Shown: in pieces, positions 23,338-37,352 of the stretch
How positions within the stretch are numbered: the stretch's first letter is position 1
How the letters are laid out: the number at the start of each line of letters is the position of its first letter
Source: Plantago major
Taxonomy: Eukaryota > Streptophyta > Magnoliopsida > Lamiales > Plantaginaceae
Length of the DNA: 64,000 bases
NCBI GenBank assembly: GCA_026545765.1
Contig: CM048842.1
Location: 30,429,167-30,493,166 of the forward strand
Direction of reading: 5' to 3'
The notes under the pieces: generated by a model
Databases searched by the model: none
Seen by the model: the letters and a program-made list of their open reading frames with translations, nothing else
What the model was told of the DNA's origin: nothing
Translations under genes and position numbers: made by a program

Positions 23338-24897
23338 TATTAGGAATATCTGTTTAGATTTTGATCAGCAACTTAATGACTCATCTTAGCTCAGAAAGAT
23401 GCCTAGTACTCTTAGTTCACTTGAACACTGTAAAAGAGAAAAATCATTGAGTATGTTAGTCTAGCAAATCTTGTATAGGATATTTGGTCTCTGAATGTAA
23501 TTTTTATATATTTGAAGAAGACCAGGAAGAAGGCATCCGACAGAAGAGTTCAACAAATTTGAAGATTTAATGACTGCACAAGATCGCTGAAGACGAAGGA
23601 AATTGGTCTCATAAAATACCTATGTCTAGATATCTTGAAGAAACAAGTGTTTTTCAATAAACAAGTTTCGCAAAAGATATCTGAGAACACAAGGTTTATC
23701 AACGAGGAAAAGTGCCCACAGATACCTACACTCAGATACCTTGGATAAAACTATGTTTCTGGGAAACAATGTTTCAACATGTATCTGGAGATGTGAAGGT
23801 CTCTGGAAAAGGACATGCAATGCCTCAAAAAGCGTGCATAGTTCCGTTGGCACTACAGGACAAAAATAGTACAATGCATTTAATGCGCAGACAGAGACAT
23901 CTGAACAAAAGAGGAAATCTCTGAAAAGAGACAACGTCTTCTGAAGTACTATTTACATATATCAATAGTTTGAATTTCATTAAGCCTAACGGATACTATT
24001 CAAACGGCATGATTTTCAACTATAAATATCAATACTTAGAATGCTTGAAACACACACCTTGAACTTACACACAGAACGAACTTATTCATGCAAGCATACA
24101 AGTCTTCAATCTACTTACTCTTTAGCTTACAGTTGCGACTAAGCTCTTGAATTCTAAGTAGCACGAAAGTTCTAAGTGTCCTTATCCTTAACAAGCCTTG
24201 CCAACTGTGAAGGAGTTGAATCAAAAGATCAAGTATCTGAGTTTCATTCTCCAGAACATTTAACATAGACTTGGGTCAGTAAAGAACATATCACCGCAAA
24301 TTGTGAAGTGTGTTAAGTGATCCTTGTTCTATAGAGTATTCCTACATAACTGGAAAAGTTATTAAGATTACTCACATGATAAACCATCATAATCAACACC
24401 TTAAACGGCGTGGAGTATAGGAAGTACTTAGTTTGGGAAACTAAGGAATAACTCCAAGGTTACTCAGCATAGGAAGAACTTAGTTTGGGAAACTAAGGAA
24501 CAACTCAAAGGTTTCTGAGTATAGGAAGTACTTGGCTGGGAGCCGGGGAATAACTCAGGGCGAACACTTGGTTGGGAACCCAGTGTATATTTAGGAATAG
24601 AGAGAAGATATTTGTAAGGTGAACTCAATTATCTGTCTTAGTGGATTCTAGGTCTGAGAAAGGCCGAAGTGGATTAGTTGAAGGATTACGCCACCTTCAG
24701 ATACCACTATAATTTGCTGTGTTATTTACTTTCTGCATTTACCTTGCTTCAGTTATATTGTTAAGTACTTACACACTTTCATTCTGTTGAGCACGTGCAC
24801 TTATCACAAAAAGTCTTCCGCTCTCTGAAATTAAGTATCAGATATCTTCACAGATATCTGAGAAATTGTGTTTATCGACAAAAGTTGTAAAAGACTA
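23338..24897 (+). repeat. 5' LTR of the Sirevirus-like element
   Basis: Matches 37353-38951 throughout. It contains three tandem copies of a 52-bp unit starting ATAGGAAGTACTTAG (starts 24417, 24469 and 24521) and several GATATCTGAG motifs. A primer-binding-site-like TATCAGAG lies at its inner edge. Confidence 0.88.
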
Positions 24898-25093
24898 TAT
24901 CAGAGAGCTCTGCCATCGGAAGATGCCAAGAGAAATCGACTGGATGGTCAGGCTCGTAACATCATCATACGTTCCACTCTAGAGCACATACAGTGTAAAC
25001 TGTAGGGTGCAAAAACCGGCGAAAGTGGCCTGGTAACTAATTGAAGAAATTTTTGCTGGCACTGAGAAAACAAAGGAAAATAAGTTCGAAGTT

Positions 25094-26835
25094 TTGAAGC
25101 TCAAATTCCAAAACTTTGAACAAGGTCCCACAGAGACTCTTGAAGAACTAGATTTCCAGTTTACGACATTGATGAGTGAAATGGCTACACTTGGTGAAAG
25201 TGAGAGATACTCTAACTCTGAAAAGGTTAAGACTATCGTGAGAAGCTTGAATCAATACTGGGAACATACTCAGTACTTTTATTTCAACCAAAGAATGCCA
25301 AATATCACTCCAGTAGAACACTTTTCTCACTTAGCTACTGTTAACTATGAAACTACTCGGAGAGGACAAGTGATTATTGAGAAAGTTCCCAATGTTTCTT
25401 TATTGACACAAGGTATTTTTGAAAAGAAGGATACCAAAGAAATGACTGAAGAAGATGCTCTTGCTGTGAAGCAAATGAGAAAATATGTCAGACAGGAAAT
25501 TGAGAGAAGAAAAGCTAAAGAGAAGCTGAAAAAGCATCTAGGCTCAAACTATCACCATTACAAAAATATGTAAATACAAGCTCACGAACAAGCCACCAAA
25601 GAAGCATCTAGTACTGAGGAAAAAGAAATCGGAAACGATATCTGTTTCTATTGTCAGAAACATGGTCACTTCAAAAGGGACTGCCCTGCTTTCAATAAGC
25701 TAAAGACAGGTGATAAGAAAGATAGAAGAAATTTCAAGAGAGGCCAGAGAGCTATGCTCACTGAAGAAAGGAAAAAGATTCAAATCCAACTGGATGCTCT
25801 TGATATTGAGTCAAAATCTGAGGAAGAAGATTCAGATGACTCCAAACTACCTTCACCAGAGTTATGTGGCATCACTCATGAATTGGTTGACTTTGGTCAA
25901 AAGAAAAGGGAATTGTGGGGGGGTTGCTGAGGAGATCTATCCAGATTGCTCCAACATTGAGCCTTGCCTAATGGCTGACAAGGTAACCAACATTTCTCAA
26001 TACATAAACTATGAGAGTGATGAGGAAGGAATCAGAGATCTGGAACATCTGAGAAGAGAACTTGATCTCTACGAAAGAGAATTTCTAATGGCTCGAGCCA
26101 GAGCCGAAATTCTTGAAGAAGAAAAGAATTCTCTTGAAAAGGAAAATTCACAATTACTCAAGATATCTAAGAAAAAGGATGCCGAAAATGTATTTCTTAA
26201 AGCACATATATCTGAGACGGAGAAGTCACACAGAAAAGCAATGGATATACTCCAAAAGGAATATAAAGATCTTCTTTCTGAAAATGAGGAACTCAAAAAG
26301 AAAGAACTATCTTTTCAATCCTATGCCAAAGCTAGTGACACTCTTACTGAAGTACACTCTTATTTAAGAGATCCTTCAAAAAATGGAGGACTTGGGCTGG
26401 ACACACAAACAAATAGCTCTACTACTCTGAATAAGAGTGACGAAAGAATAACATTTGTTAGTGCTCAGCAAGATGGTTCTCAAATAACTTACAATATTGG
26501 TCAGAAAGCTAAGGTTGTTGACAAAGGAAAGGCAGTTGCGACAAAACCTTTGTGGGAAAAACAACTCCAAAAGAAAACTATTGGGAACGATTCTGTAAAG
26601 AAACATAACATTGAAAAGTGTAATCATCCACAAGTTATGTCTCGTAAAGGAAAAATTGCGGTGCAGTAAATTTTCCAACATCACGCTTTCTAGAAAGAAA
26701 GACGTTCCAGAGGCTAGCAAAGCTGGTGAGAAGAGAACTCAGATAGCACCAGGTGCTCGAAATGGCATTGGCTATAAAGCCATCGGGAAACAACTTGCTC
26801 GTGAGTATAAACAAGAGCAAGAACGATGGATATAA
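25094..26835 (+). pseudogene. Gag of the Sirevirus-like element
   Basis: The first part (25094-25573) carries a UBN2-type copia gag block with LKFQNFEQGPTETLEELDFQ and SEKVKTIVRSLNQYWEH. A zinc knuckle CFYCQKHGHFKRDC follows (about 25643-25685). The second part (25710-26669) is Glu/Lys-rich with a long predicted coiled coil (about 26030-26310: LEKENSQLLK, ENEELKKKEL). A basic tail reaches about 26835. Coiled-coil extensions of Gag are known in Sireviruses. Several frames are used and the copy is broken. Confidence 0.82.
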
Positions 26836-27188
26836 CATAGGATTGCTCAAAGCAATCATCAGAAGTGGAAGAAAGAACAAGCCACAAGTAATCTGAATGT
26901 CAGGGCTAGAAGAAATCTGACAAGAAAAGCTAAGTTCGCTGAAAAGCAGACTCAGCAATCTGACAGGTATCTGAAAGCACCACGAGGAGCACCAAGGAAC
27001 ACACCAAGAAGGAAAATAGCTTTAAATGATAATGACATTAATCATTTACCTAAAATTCCTCCTTATGTTCCAACAAGACAAAAGAATGCCCCAAGGAAGT
27101 TCATTCAGAAATGGATTCCTACAGGGAGATTCTTTAGTCCAGAAGTTCCATTGTTGGAATGAGAACCTAACTCCATGTTTCCTGTTTT

Positions 27189-30100
27189 GTGCAGAACACT
27201 CTGAGGAAGAACACGAAGTGGCATTTAGATAGTGGATGTGGGAAGCACATGACAGGAGACAAAGCAAATATGGTTAACTACAGAAAATGCGATGAAGGAC
27301 CAATTATTAGATTTGCTGGAGGAGATGAAAATCCAACCATAGGTTTTGGCAATCTGAAGCTTGGAGCTCTTACAATCTCTGAAGTACTACATGTAGAGGG
27401 ATTGAAATATAATCTCCTAAGCATGAGTCAATTGGTACACAAAGGGTACACTGTAAAGATCAAGTCAAAACTATGCAAATTAATTGACAATGAGTCAAAG
27501 CATAGCTTTGGTTGCTAAAGGAAAGGAAATCTCTATGTTTCGATCGGCATCCGCCACAATCAAGAATGTCTCATGGTGAGTCAATCTGCCACATCAAGAA
27601 AATTGGCTATGGCATAAAAGATTGAGTCACTTGAACTTCAAAACTCAACAAGCTAGCCAAGAAAGAGTCAGGTCGATTACCCAAAATGGCATATAGAAAA
27701 GATGGTGTATGTTCAGCTTGCCAAATGGGGAAACAATCCAAAACATCTTTCAAGTCTAAAACTAGACACTCCAGTGAAAGGCCACTGAAAATGTTACATA
27801 TGGATCTTTTTGAATCCTCTATAACTAGCTATGCAGGAAAGAAGTATGGTCTGGTTGTTGTTGATGATTACTCTAGATTCACTTGGGTTGTATTCCTCAA
27901 ACAAAAATCTGATGCAAGGGTTGAAATACCCAACTTGCTGAATAAGCTTGAAGTCATGAAAAATGATAAGGTATCTGTAATTAGAACAGACCATGGTACT
28001 GAGTTTGTGAACCAATACATAAAAGAGTTTTGTACCTGCAAAGGTATACAACATCAACTATCTTCAGTAAGGACACCACAACAAAATGATGTTGCTGAAA
28101 GGAAGAATAGGACCCTAAAAGAAGCAGCAAAAACAATGCTTGCTAACACTGAAATAAGTGAAACCTATTGGGTTGAAGCTGTTAACACAATCTGCTACAC
28201 TCAAAATAGATGTTTGATCAACAAACACCATGACAAAACTCCTTATGAACTTTTGATTGGTAGACCCCTAGTATCAAACATCTAAGGGTGTTTGGTTGTA
28301 GATGTTCTGTTCTTAACAATGGAAAAGAATACTTGAGAACATTTCAACCAAAAGCAGATGAAGGAGTATTTCTTGGTTATTCTCTTAATAGCAAAGCCTA
28401 CAGAATCTACAACAAAAGAACGCAAAAGATTGAAGAATTTGTTCATGTAGTTTTCTATGAAGGAATCAAGAAAGTACGCTTGAATGAAGAACTCTCAGAT
28501 AGGTTCAAAGAGCTAATGATTAAAGATTCTGAAGAAGAATCCTCAAAAGGAAACAATTCTATCATTCACTTAGAGGATGACTCTGATGATGAAAAGCAAC
28601 CATTGCTTAGTAACAACCAGATAACTCTAAGACATGATGAAGAATTTCCTATGAGAATTCCAGAAATGGAACAGGTTACTGAGAATCTTCATCATGAAGA
28701 GGTTTCTGAGAATGTGATTGCTGAAAATCCAATCCCAGATATCTCTAACACTGAAAAAGTGTCAGATATCTATGGCATTTCCCGTGTGCCAGATATCTCA
28801 GATACTGAATAAGTATCTCGTCAAGATCATAATGATTCACATTCAGATCAAAATGATAACAATCCTACTAGTTCAAAACCAATTATAAAATGGATAAGAG
28901 ATCATCCTGCCAAGGATGTGATTGGTCCTTTAGACCAGGGTTAGAACTAGGAGAGCAATTCGGAAATACGCATCTCTCTATGGATGTTTCATCTCAAACA
29001 TTGAACCTAAAACTATAGAATAAGCATTCAAGGATCAAGATCGGATCTCTCGCAATGCAAGAAGAGTCGATCAATATGAAAGAAACAAAGTCCGAAACCG
29101 GTTCCATTTGTTGATGGAATATCGTAATTGGAACCAAGTGGGTTTTCAGAACAAAATGAATGAGTTTGGTGAAATAACCGTAAACAAAGCAAGGTTGGTT
29201 GCCAGGATTCACCTGCATCAAGGACTAGATTTTGATGAGTCATATGCTCATTGCAAGATTGGATGCAATTAGACTATTTCTAACCTTTGCAGCTCATAAT
29301 GACTTTAAAGTTTATCAAATGGATGTCAATAGTGCATTTCTAAACGATGAACTTGCTGAGGAAGTCTATGTTGAACAACCACCAGGCTTTGAAGTTTCCA
29401 CAGAAAGTAGAATGGTCTATAAGCTTCGTAAAGCTCAGATGGATCAAACAGGCTCCAAGAGCATGGTATGATACTTTAGCCAAATACTTTTTGGAAAGTG
29501 GCTTCAAGAAAGGAGATGTTGATAAAACACTCTTTACTTTGAACCATGAAGGGAAACTACTTTTAGTTGAAGTATATGTTGATGACATTATATTTGGATC
29601 TAAAGACAAGCAACTTTGTGAAGACTTTGCTGAGCTCATGAAAAGTAAATTTGAGATGGGCATGATGGGAGAATTTAACTACTTCCTAGGGTTGCAAGTC
29701 AAGCAACTTAATGATGGAATATTCATTAGTCAAACAAAGTATGCAAAAGATATGCTCAACAAGTTTAATCTAAAGCCTTCTGAAAAGAATGCAAAGATAC
29801 CTATGAGCATAGGAACCAAAATGACCTATACTGAATCTGACAAGAGTGTTGAAGAACACAAGTATAGGAAAATGATTGGGTCTCTACTGTACCTCACTGC
29901 AAGTAAACCTGATATTCAATATGCAATGGTGTGCTAGATTTCAGACAAATCCGATGCAATCATACTGCAACATTGCTATGAAAATATTAAGGTATGTAAA
30001 GGGTACTGTAGAAGTTAGATTGTGGTATCCAAAAGACAGTGGATTGAGTGTTGGCTATTCTGATGCTGACTATGCTGGATCATTGCTTGATAGAAAAAGC

Positions 30101-30538
30101 ACTTCAGGAACTTGTCAATTTCTTGGTGCCAGATTAATATCATGGTTCAGCAAGAAACAAAACTCAATTGCCACATCTACCACAGAGGCTGAATATATTG
30201 CTGCTGGGTGATGTGCTTCATAGATATTGTGGATACAACAACAACTCAGAGACTATCAGATCAATGAAGAGAAAACTCCCATTTTCTGTGACAACACAAG
30301 TGCTATTGCCATAACTCAGAATCCTAAGTTTCGTGCAAGAACAAAGCACATTGATGTTAGACACCATTTCATTAGAGATCATGTTGAAAAAGGCAATATA
30401 GAGATACTCAAAATTGGTACTGAAGACCAACTTGCAGATATCTTTACAAAGCCTTTGCAAGAAAGCAGGTTCTTAACCTTGAGACATAGTCTTGGGTTAA
30501 TGGAGCTACTGAAGGAACTGAAAAGTTCTAATCTCTGA
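27189..30538 (+). pseudogene. Pol of the Sirevirus-like element
   Basis: Domains in order: protease with HLDSGCGKHMTGD (about 27222-27260); pre-integrase block (about 27600-27750) with CSACQMGKQSK; integrase with LHMDLFESSITSYAGKKY, VVDDYSRFTWV and QQNDVAERKNRTLKEA (27790-28260); an acidic linker with repeated SDISDTE-like words (28500-28810); RT with YQMDVNSAFLND and VYVDDIIFGS (29310-29600); and RNase H with YSDADYAGS, KSTSGTCQF and STTEAEYIAA (30050-30210), ending near 30538. The order is that of copia. The copy has multiple breaks and is a fossil. Confidence 0.88.
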
Positions 30539-31400
30539 GGCGGAAACTCAGAAAGGAGAAAGATATCTGGACCAGGTATCCAGATATCCAAGGCAAAAAG
30601 GTATCTGAGACGGGAACTCATATACTAAAAGGAGCTAAAAGTGTGAGTGAGACAGGAACTCAGTATGATTAAGAAGGGAAAAGAAGAGATAACATATCTG
30701 GAACGGGAATCCAGAATATCAAAGGCAAAAGGTGAAACACATAGCAAAAAGATATCTGAGACGGGTACTCCGATATCTGTGAGATCACAAAGTGAGGGGG
30801 AACACAAAAGAGAATTGTGGTACAACTGTATTAAGTCAACTACACCTCTGGTGTTTTGTATCTTTCCATTTATATGTTAAGTTACATATAGTCTCTGAAC
30901 TGAATACATAAGTCCAAAGACTGTTCCCTGGTCACAGAAAAGAGATGTGATTCAGAAAGCTATTCTCCAAATTTCATTAATTGGGCACAATTACAATTAC
31001 TGATTGTGATCATTGTTGCAGAAGCAATCGTGACCCTTGATGAATGGGCGTTTGATCTTAACAGATGAGATCAATTTCAGAAAATAGTGGCCTGTAAAAA
31101 CACAGACGTGGCCCACTAAGCATTTAATGCAAAACGAATTTTACCCATGCCTATCTGCATTTGCACAGATACAATTGTACAAAATCAATTTGTATGTATA
31201 TGTCTGTTGAGTGTAAAATGCTATATATATAGGATTTTGGCAAAAGAAATCACTTTCTCCTAATCCAACATTCACACTTACACAGAAATAGCAAAAATAT
31301 TTCAAAGTTTTCTGCAAATCTCAGTTTCTCGCTTAGTTTTTCTGCAAAGAATCACTAATCTCCTACCTTAATCTCTTTCCGACTTTCAAAAACTTTCTCT
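30539..31400 (+). other. Post-pol spacer of the Sirevirus-like element
   Basis: Non-coding. The first 250 bp hold repeated purine-rich words (GAGACGGGAACTC, CAGATATCC, AGATATCTG) spaced tens of bases apart, similar to the repeated polypurine-like motifs reported beyond pol in Sireviruses. It ends in a pyrimidine-rich stretch (31250-31400) that leads into the post-pol coding-like region, like a 5' untranslated leader. Confidence 0.55.
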
Positions 31401-31409
31401 ATTTAAAGA

Positions 31410-34400
31410 GATGGCTCCAAAACGTGTTTCGCCCGTAAATCCTGTGTTACTACCTCTGTACCGAAAAGCAAGCACCAAAGGTTGGTTATAAAGAACAATC
31501 GTTGATAGGAGACTTCAATCGATCATTCGACTTCAAAATCACAGATGATTAGGGGTGGTGCCATGATTGAGGAATACCTTGTTGCTGCCATTGAAAATCA
31601 AGCTGATAGGAAGCTAATTCTTGGTATGCTTGAAAATGCACAAATCAAGGGTTTCCTGTCTGCCATTCCCAGTGGAGTTTCTTCACTGGATGTGTTGGAA
31701 TTTCGCAACAATTCCAGGATTATTTCTTGTGTTTCTGAAGGCACTGAGATAGTGTCTGTAAAATCAAAAGTTTAAGGAAAGGACATCCTTTTGAACTTAA
31801 CAACTTTCTGTGAGTTGTTTGAACTTCAAAATCTTGGAAATGATTTTGAAATAAACACCAAGGATGATGATCTCCTTGAAGGTGTAAAACAACTTTACAG
31901 TGATGCGTGTGATCTTGAAAAATCAGATACACCCATTGACTTCAAACTTGCTGACATCCAACCGCATATCTGTTGGTTCATTGGGATGTACATGCATTCT
32001 TCACATATGATTTGATGGTCTACAAGGAGGTGCCGACCAAATAAGCCAAGAACGCTGGATGATGATGTTCTTGTTAAATCAACAGAACAAAAGGCTTGAA
32101 AACCCTTTCAATTGGGGGAAGTACGCCTTTATGAAATTTGTGAAGAAGATTCAAGTCTTTGAGCCTAAAATAATTAAGGTTCTTGTTGAGCCAAAAGCCA
32201 CCGTAAGCTTTGGACTAAAGATATGCTTCTTGCTGGAGAAGCTTGGCATTGAGCTCAGAGAGAAGGCTGACATAGCCAACAGTAACCTGCTATACAAACT
32301 TGATTAAAAAGGTTATTGCATCTCAGAAAGGTTCCAAGAAACAAAAGACTGATGAGGTATCTGAGGGTTCCGTTGCGCCCAAAAAGCCCAGAACTTCACG
32401 AAAGAAGTTTGTTGGAAGGCATACCCATTGTGGATGTCGACTCTCAGATATCTCATACCATCGCTGATGAACTCATCAATGAAGATGAACTCATTAATGC
32501 TGCAAAAGATACAACTGCTGATGAACTCATCAATGCTACCAAGGAAAGCCTTGCTAATGAACTCATTTGTAAAAATGAGAGTAGTGGCAGGTATCAAGCC
32601 CTATCTGCAGAAATCGCAGGGATTATGGATCAATCAGTTCCTAATGCTGATGAGAGCTTTGATGATGAATTGGTCATCTCTCAAGTCCTACATAAATCAA
32701 AAAACGGCTAAGGTTGCTGAAAAAGCAACAAGTTCAAAGGATGCTGAAAGAATAGAGGTATCTGAAGAAGAACCTACTCCACAGGTTGCTGAACAAGCAC
32801 CTATTTCCAAGGTTGCTTAGAAAGCACCCTTTACTAAGGTTGCTGGAGAAGCACTTAGTACAGAGGTTGCTGAGATAGCACCTAAATCCAAGGAATCTGG
32901 ACAAGACACACTCAAGCTGGTAGAAGAAGCTTTGAGAAGTGGTGATATAGTGATGGAGGATTCTGACATTGCCTCCACACTATACAAACTGTCACAAAAG
33001 GATCAGGATGAGCCGAACTTTAATTCACCTTCCAGATCCAATTCACATGATGCACCAAATGATAATGAAGTCATGGTGAATGAATTGCAGTTTGACATAC
33101 CAGCACTTCTGATTGCTGAAGAAAATCCTGTAAAAGAGCAGGTTCCCCAACTCAATGAGAGGGATCAAATTGAGGCATCTGCTCAGAATGATCAACCAGG
33201 GGAGGCAAATGAGTTGCACACTCAGGAAAGGTCTGAAGTACCTGAAACTTCAGACAAAGAAGCTGAAATGGAACAACAAGACCAAAGCATAAAGTTCCAA
33301 AGATCAATCAGCCTGACACTGCTCAGGTAGTTGAATGGTTTAACTCATTACTTGTGATATCTTGTGTTTATTAATCTTGTATTTAATAAAATTTCTTTGT
33401 TACATGCTGAATTAGAAACACAACATCTAGAGGAAGCTGCAAAGCTTGCCTCAGAATCTGAGAAGGAGGCTTCCATAGCCTCACCACTTAAGGAACAGGA
33501 TCCTGTCTCACGGGTAGAAGATAGTTCCTTAAGATATAACATCTCAGATATGTGTTTTATACACTTGACTAATACTCTAAGTGTTTGTTTCTAATAGGCT
33601 CCAACTGAGAAGAAAAATGGAGAGACTGAAAAGTCTATCTCTTCAGAGAAGAATCCAGAGACTTCCAAGGTCTCTGAGAAACAAGTATCTAATCCTTCTG
33701 CAGAGAAGGTATTTCATTCAGATACCTATAATCTTCAAAGACAAATCTCTGATCATTTTTCTCAAACTAACACTTTCTACTTACAGGTTCAAAAAGAAGT
33801 AGAAGTTGTTGGGGAATTGCCCACTCAATCCCCGCAACCAATGGAAATTGATGAGGCATCAAAGCCTTCATCACAAGAAAAACTTCCAGAGACTACACAA
33901 GTCTCTGAGAGACAAGTATCTGAGCCTCCTACTGTGGAGGTAATTGACCTCTCAGATATCTGAAATTGTCTAATGTAGTTTTCTTGCTCAAATTTTCTAA
34001 GTGTTATGTTTTTAATCTCAGGATCAAGCAGAAAGAAAGATCACTGAGGATCAGACATCCCAGTCTCCTCCTCATATCTAGATATCTGAGGCACTGAACT
34101 CAAGAGTCAAGTCATCCGAGCACATACGTAACTCAGATACCTTTCTACTCTAAAGCCCAAATATCTACTGAAGTTTTGAAACTAATTCAGAATTCTTTCT
34201 TTCAGGCTCAAACAAGTGCCACTAAGTTCCCTGTTGATGAGAAAGAGGACCTGCTTCCTTTCTTCAAGGAACACACTTTGACAAAGCACCTAAAATGCTT
34301 CAAGAGATGGTAAAAGCTTCGATGCTCCGATCTATCTGAGATCATAAAGGTGACTGATCATCAAATAAGGAGAGCACGAGCCCTTGACTTGGAAAACCAT

Positions 34401-36963
34401 GTCCATGCCATGTTCCCCATTGAACAATATTCCTTTGGAACATTGATGCATAAGGACTTTGTCAAGGAAGTGGCTAGTAAGCTTATTCAAGCTTTTAACC
34501 AAGCAGATGGTCAGACCATAATGCAGATGGCATTCAAGCCTATCTTGCCCCAGATCCTACAATTCATACCCTCTGAGCGAGAGAAGTTAATGGGCAAATG
34601 GTCACTATTCCAGGAGTGATCAATCTGGTCTCTGAAGATGAAGAAGAGAAGGAGACTGATGAGAATGATTATGAAGAACCTCCTTCTGACCATCATAAGG
34701 ATGATGATGATGCCCCTGCACCAGGGATAGGAGGGATTGCACAAGGAAACAATGCCTTAGTTGCTGAAAAGCACACTGAGAAGACATCACAGAAATCCCC
34801 TCTTCCATCTCCTTAGAAAACTACCCATCCATCTCCCCGACAAAAAGACACTACTGAACAAGTAGTTGAGCACTCTAAGGACAACACTCAAAAGATATTG
34901 GATGCACAAGTCAGAGTTGCTCAACTCAAACAATTGTTGGAGGAAGAACAACAGCTAAATCTTCAATTGGAAGAAAAGATAGTTGAATCCAAAGCAAAGC
35001 TCCAAAAGATTGAAGCTCTTACCATCAAGGAAATGGAAGCTTATGCTGAGATGAAAGAACTCCAGCTTATTGTTCAGGCAATTGCTGAGGAATTAGATAC
35101 TGAGCAAGTATCTGAAGACAAGCATGATGTTAAGGCTGCATTACCACAAGATGTACCATCCTCCTTCTCACTGAAAGGAAAGAAGCCCATCTCTGAGATG
35201 GTTGCTGGGCTAGAAAATATTGATAAAAATGTCTAAGAGGATGAAGATCACTAGGATGAAGACTTAGATGATAAAGAAGACAGAACCTTGGCAGAACAAT
35301 GCAAATGTTCACTTGGGAGTTTCACACTTAAAAAGAAAACTGATTGCTTCTCAAAGCTTCAGTGAGGCACCAAATCTCAACTCCCAAGATTACATGGCCA
35401 GATACCAGGTTCTGGAAACTCTAAGAAAAGAGTTGTCTCAACAAAATAAAGAAGTAATTGCATCAGTCCCTACTGAAATGAAAGAGTTCACTGAGTTAAT
35501 CACTCAGAGAACAACAAGCTTGGTCATTGCTCAGAGAGACCTAGGCATGGTGAGGGATGATGACAATAATCTTGCTGAAAAAGCCCTCAATGAGGCTAGC
35601 TATGCTGCTGGAAAAGTAGATGCTACTCAAGGTCCATTGGCAGAGCTCACTGATAAGGAAACATGACTTATCAAACAAAATCAGGAGCTCAAGGCTGATC
35701 TGGAAAAGTTGGTCATTGCCATAACTATCTCAGAAGGCAACTTTGACTCCCTTTCAGAATCTTTTGTGATTCTTAGTCAGTCAACAATGACTAAGGGGGA
35801 AGGATCTCAAGGTGCTCAGAGAGGAAGAGGAAGAGGAAACAAAAGAAAAATTGAACAACCACCTCTTAGAATAAATGAGCCCTCCTTCAGTCAAGCTGCT
35901 ACTCAGATAGTGGCAACAACTCAGCAGATTCCTAAACAAGGAATGATAACAAGGGCCAGATCACAGAGACCTCCAAAGGGAACCAAGTCCCCAAGGAGAA
36001 GACAGGTAAAAGGGATTGAAGAGTCTTCTTCTTCTGAAGAAGAAGAAGAAGAAGACCAAATCAAATCCCAGGGCAACAAAGAAGGCTGTAAATCTCCCAC
36101 AAAGATTAACATTGATGATGATGAAGAGACTGATGAAGATGAAACTCCTCTTCACAGGAAAAGGAAAAGGGTTGATATCCTAACTAAGCCCCAAGCTGCA
36201 AAGCCAATAGCAGCTAAAACACCTTTTGGAAATACCAAGTCTATCCAGGGTGGTTCTTCAAACAATCCCCCAAGGGAGAATTCAAGACAAAGGAGGAACA
36301 GGCTAAGAGCTGAACAAAGAAAACTTCAACTACCACTCAGGCTTGAAGAAGCCAAGATTGAGTATCTGAAGACCAACAATGACTCCTCTGTCTACAGGTG
36401 CATCAATCAGAAGAATGGCTACTGGATTCTGGAACTCAAGCACTTACTGGTAAATGAAAAACTTCCAGAACCAATCCATAAACAACTTATGGCATGGAGA
36501 AAAAGGCAAGCCAATATTGATTAACACCAACCACATCAAAGCCTGGTTGGATTTTGAAGTGATCAAGAGAGTAGAAGCCATGAAGAAGGACCCCTCTGAT
36601 GATTGTCCTTATGGAAAGCCAGATGATGTGCACAGAATTCCCAACATCACTGGAACAGGCACAAGATCAAGACTTGTTGTGGAACCCTATGAGTTTTTTT
36701 ACATGACTCAAGAGCAATACAAGGGTGACATAAGATATCTGAGGATTATATATGAATACTTCAAGCTATCAGATATCAGAATTGAGCACGCCTGGAAATG
36801 GGGAAAGTATATGTGGGTCAAACACTTTGCCAAGAAGAATCCCACCAAAACCTACAAGAAAGTCTGTGGATTTGCCAGAAACACTGAGATGTTAGTCAGG
36901 GCCTTGCTCTATGACTACTCAGACGATATCAAAAGGTTTGAGGATAAGGAATTTGCTAATTGA
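31410..36963 (+). pseudogene. Post-pol (envelope-like) region of the Sirevirus-like element
   Basis: A long mosaic of open blocks after pol. It begins near 31410 (MAPKRVSPVNPV). It includes short tandem peptide repeats (DELIN-type at 32466-32580, VAEKAP-type at 32709-32893), Ser/Glu-rich blocks with QVSE words, a coiled coil (34898-35100), a Lys/Arg/Glu-rich block (35800-36350) and a conserved C-terminal block with CINQKNGYWILELKHLLV (about 36400-36460) and YEFFYMTQEQYKGDIRYL (about 36690-36740). The C-terminal block recurs in the element at 62.5-64 kb, so it belongs to the family and is not random. Sireviruses carry an envelope-like gene here; I see no clear signal peptide or membrane segment. 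Broken in many places. Confidence 0.65.
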
Positions 36964-37352
36964 TCCATAGATCTGCTCATTAAAAACTTGAAGATTTTGA
37001 AGACTTGAAGACTAGTTTATTAGGATGTTTACTTCGAGCTCTACCCCGTTGTCCTAGTTTACTATGTAATTTTGTATCTTGCTGACTGTACTGAAATGTG
37101 TTTTATTTATTAAGTTATATGTGAACTTTCTTTGTAACATATCTGATGAACCTACTCTCAGATATCAATCTATAAAAAGATAACTTGTCAGCAAAGATCA
37201 CACCTTGTGATTTGGTTGATGTTTACTTTCTGCACTTAATTAAATGAATTGAAAAGATCATAAAAAATGATTAAGTGTTGGATTGTTCCCTCTTCCAAGT
37301 TGTAATAGGTTTTAAAGATAGTCATTGTTGACTGATCAAAAAGGGGGAAATT

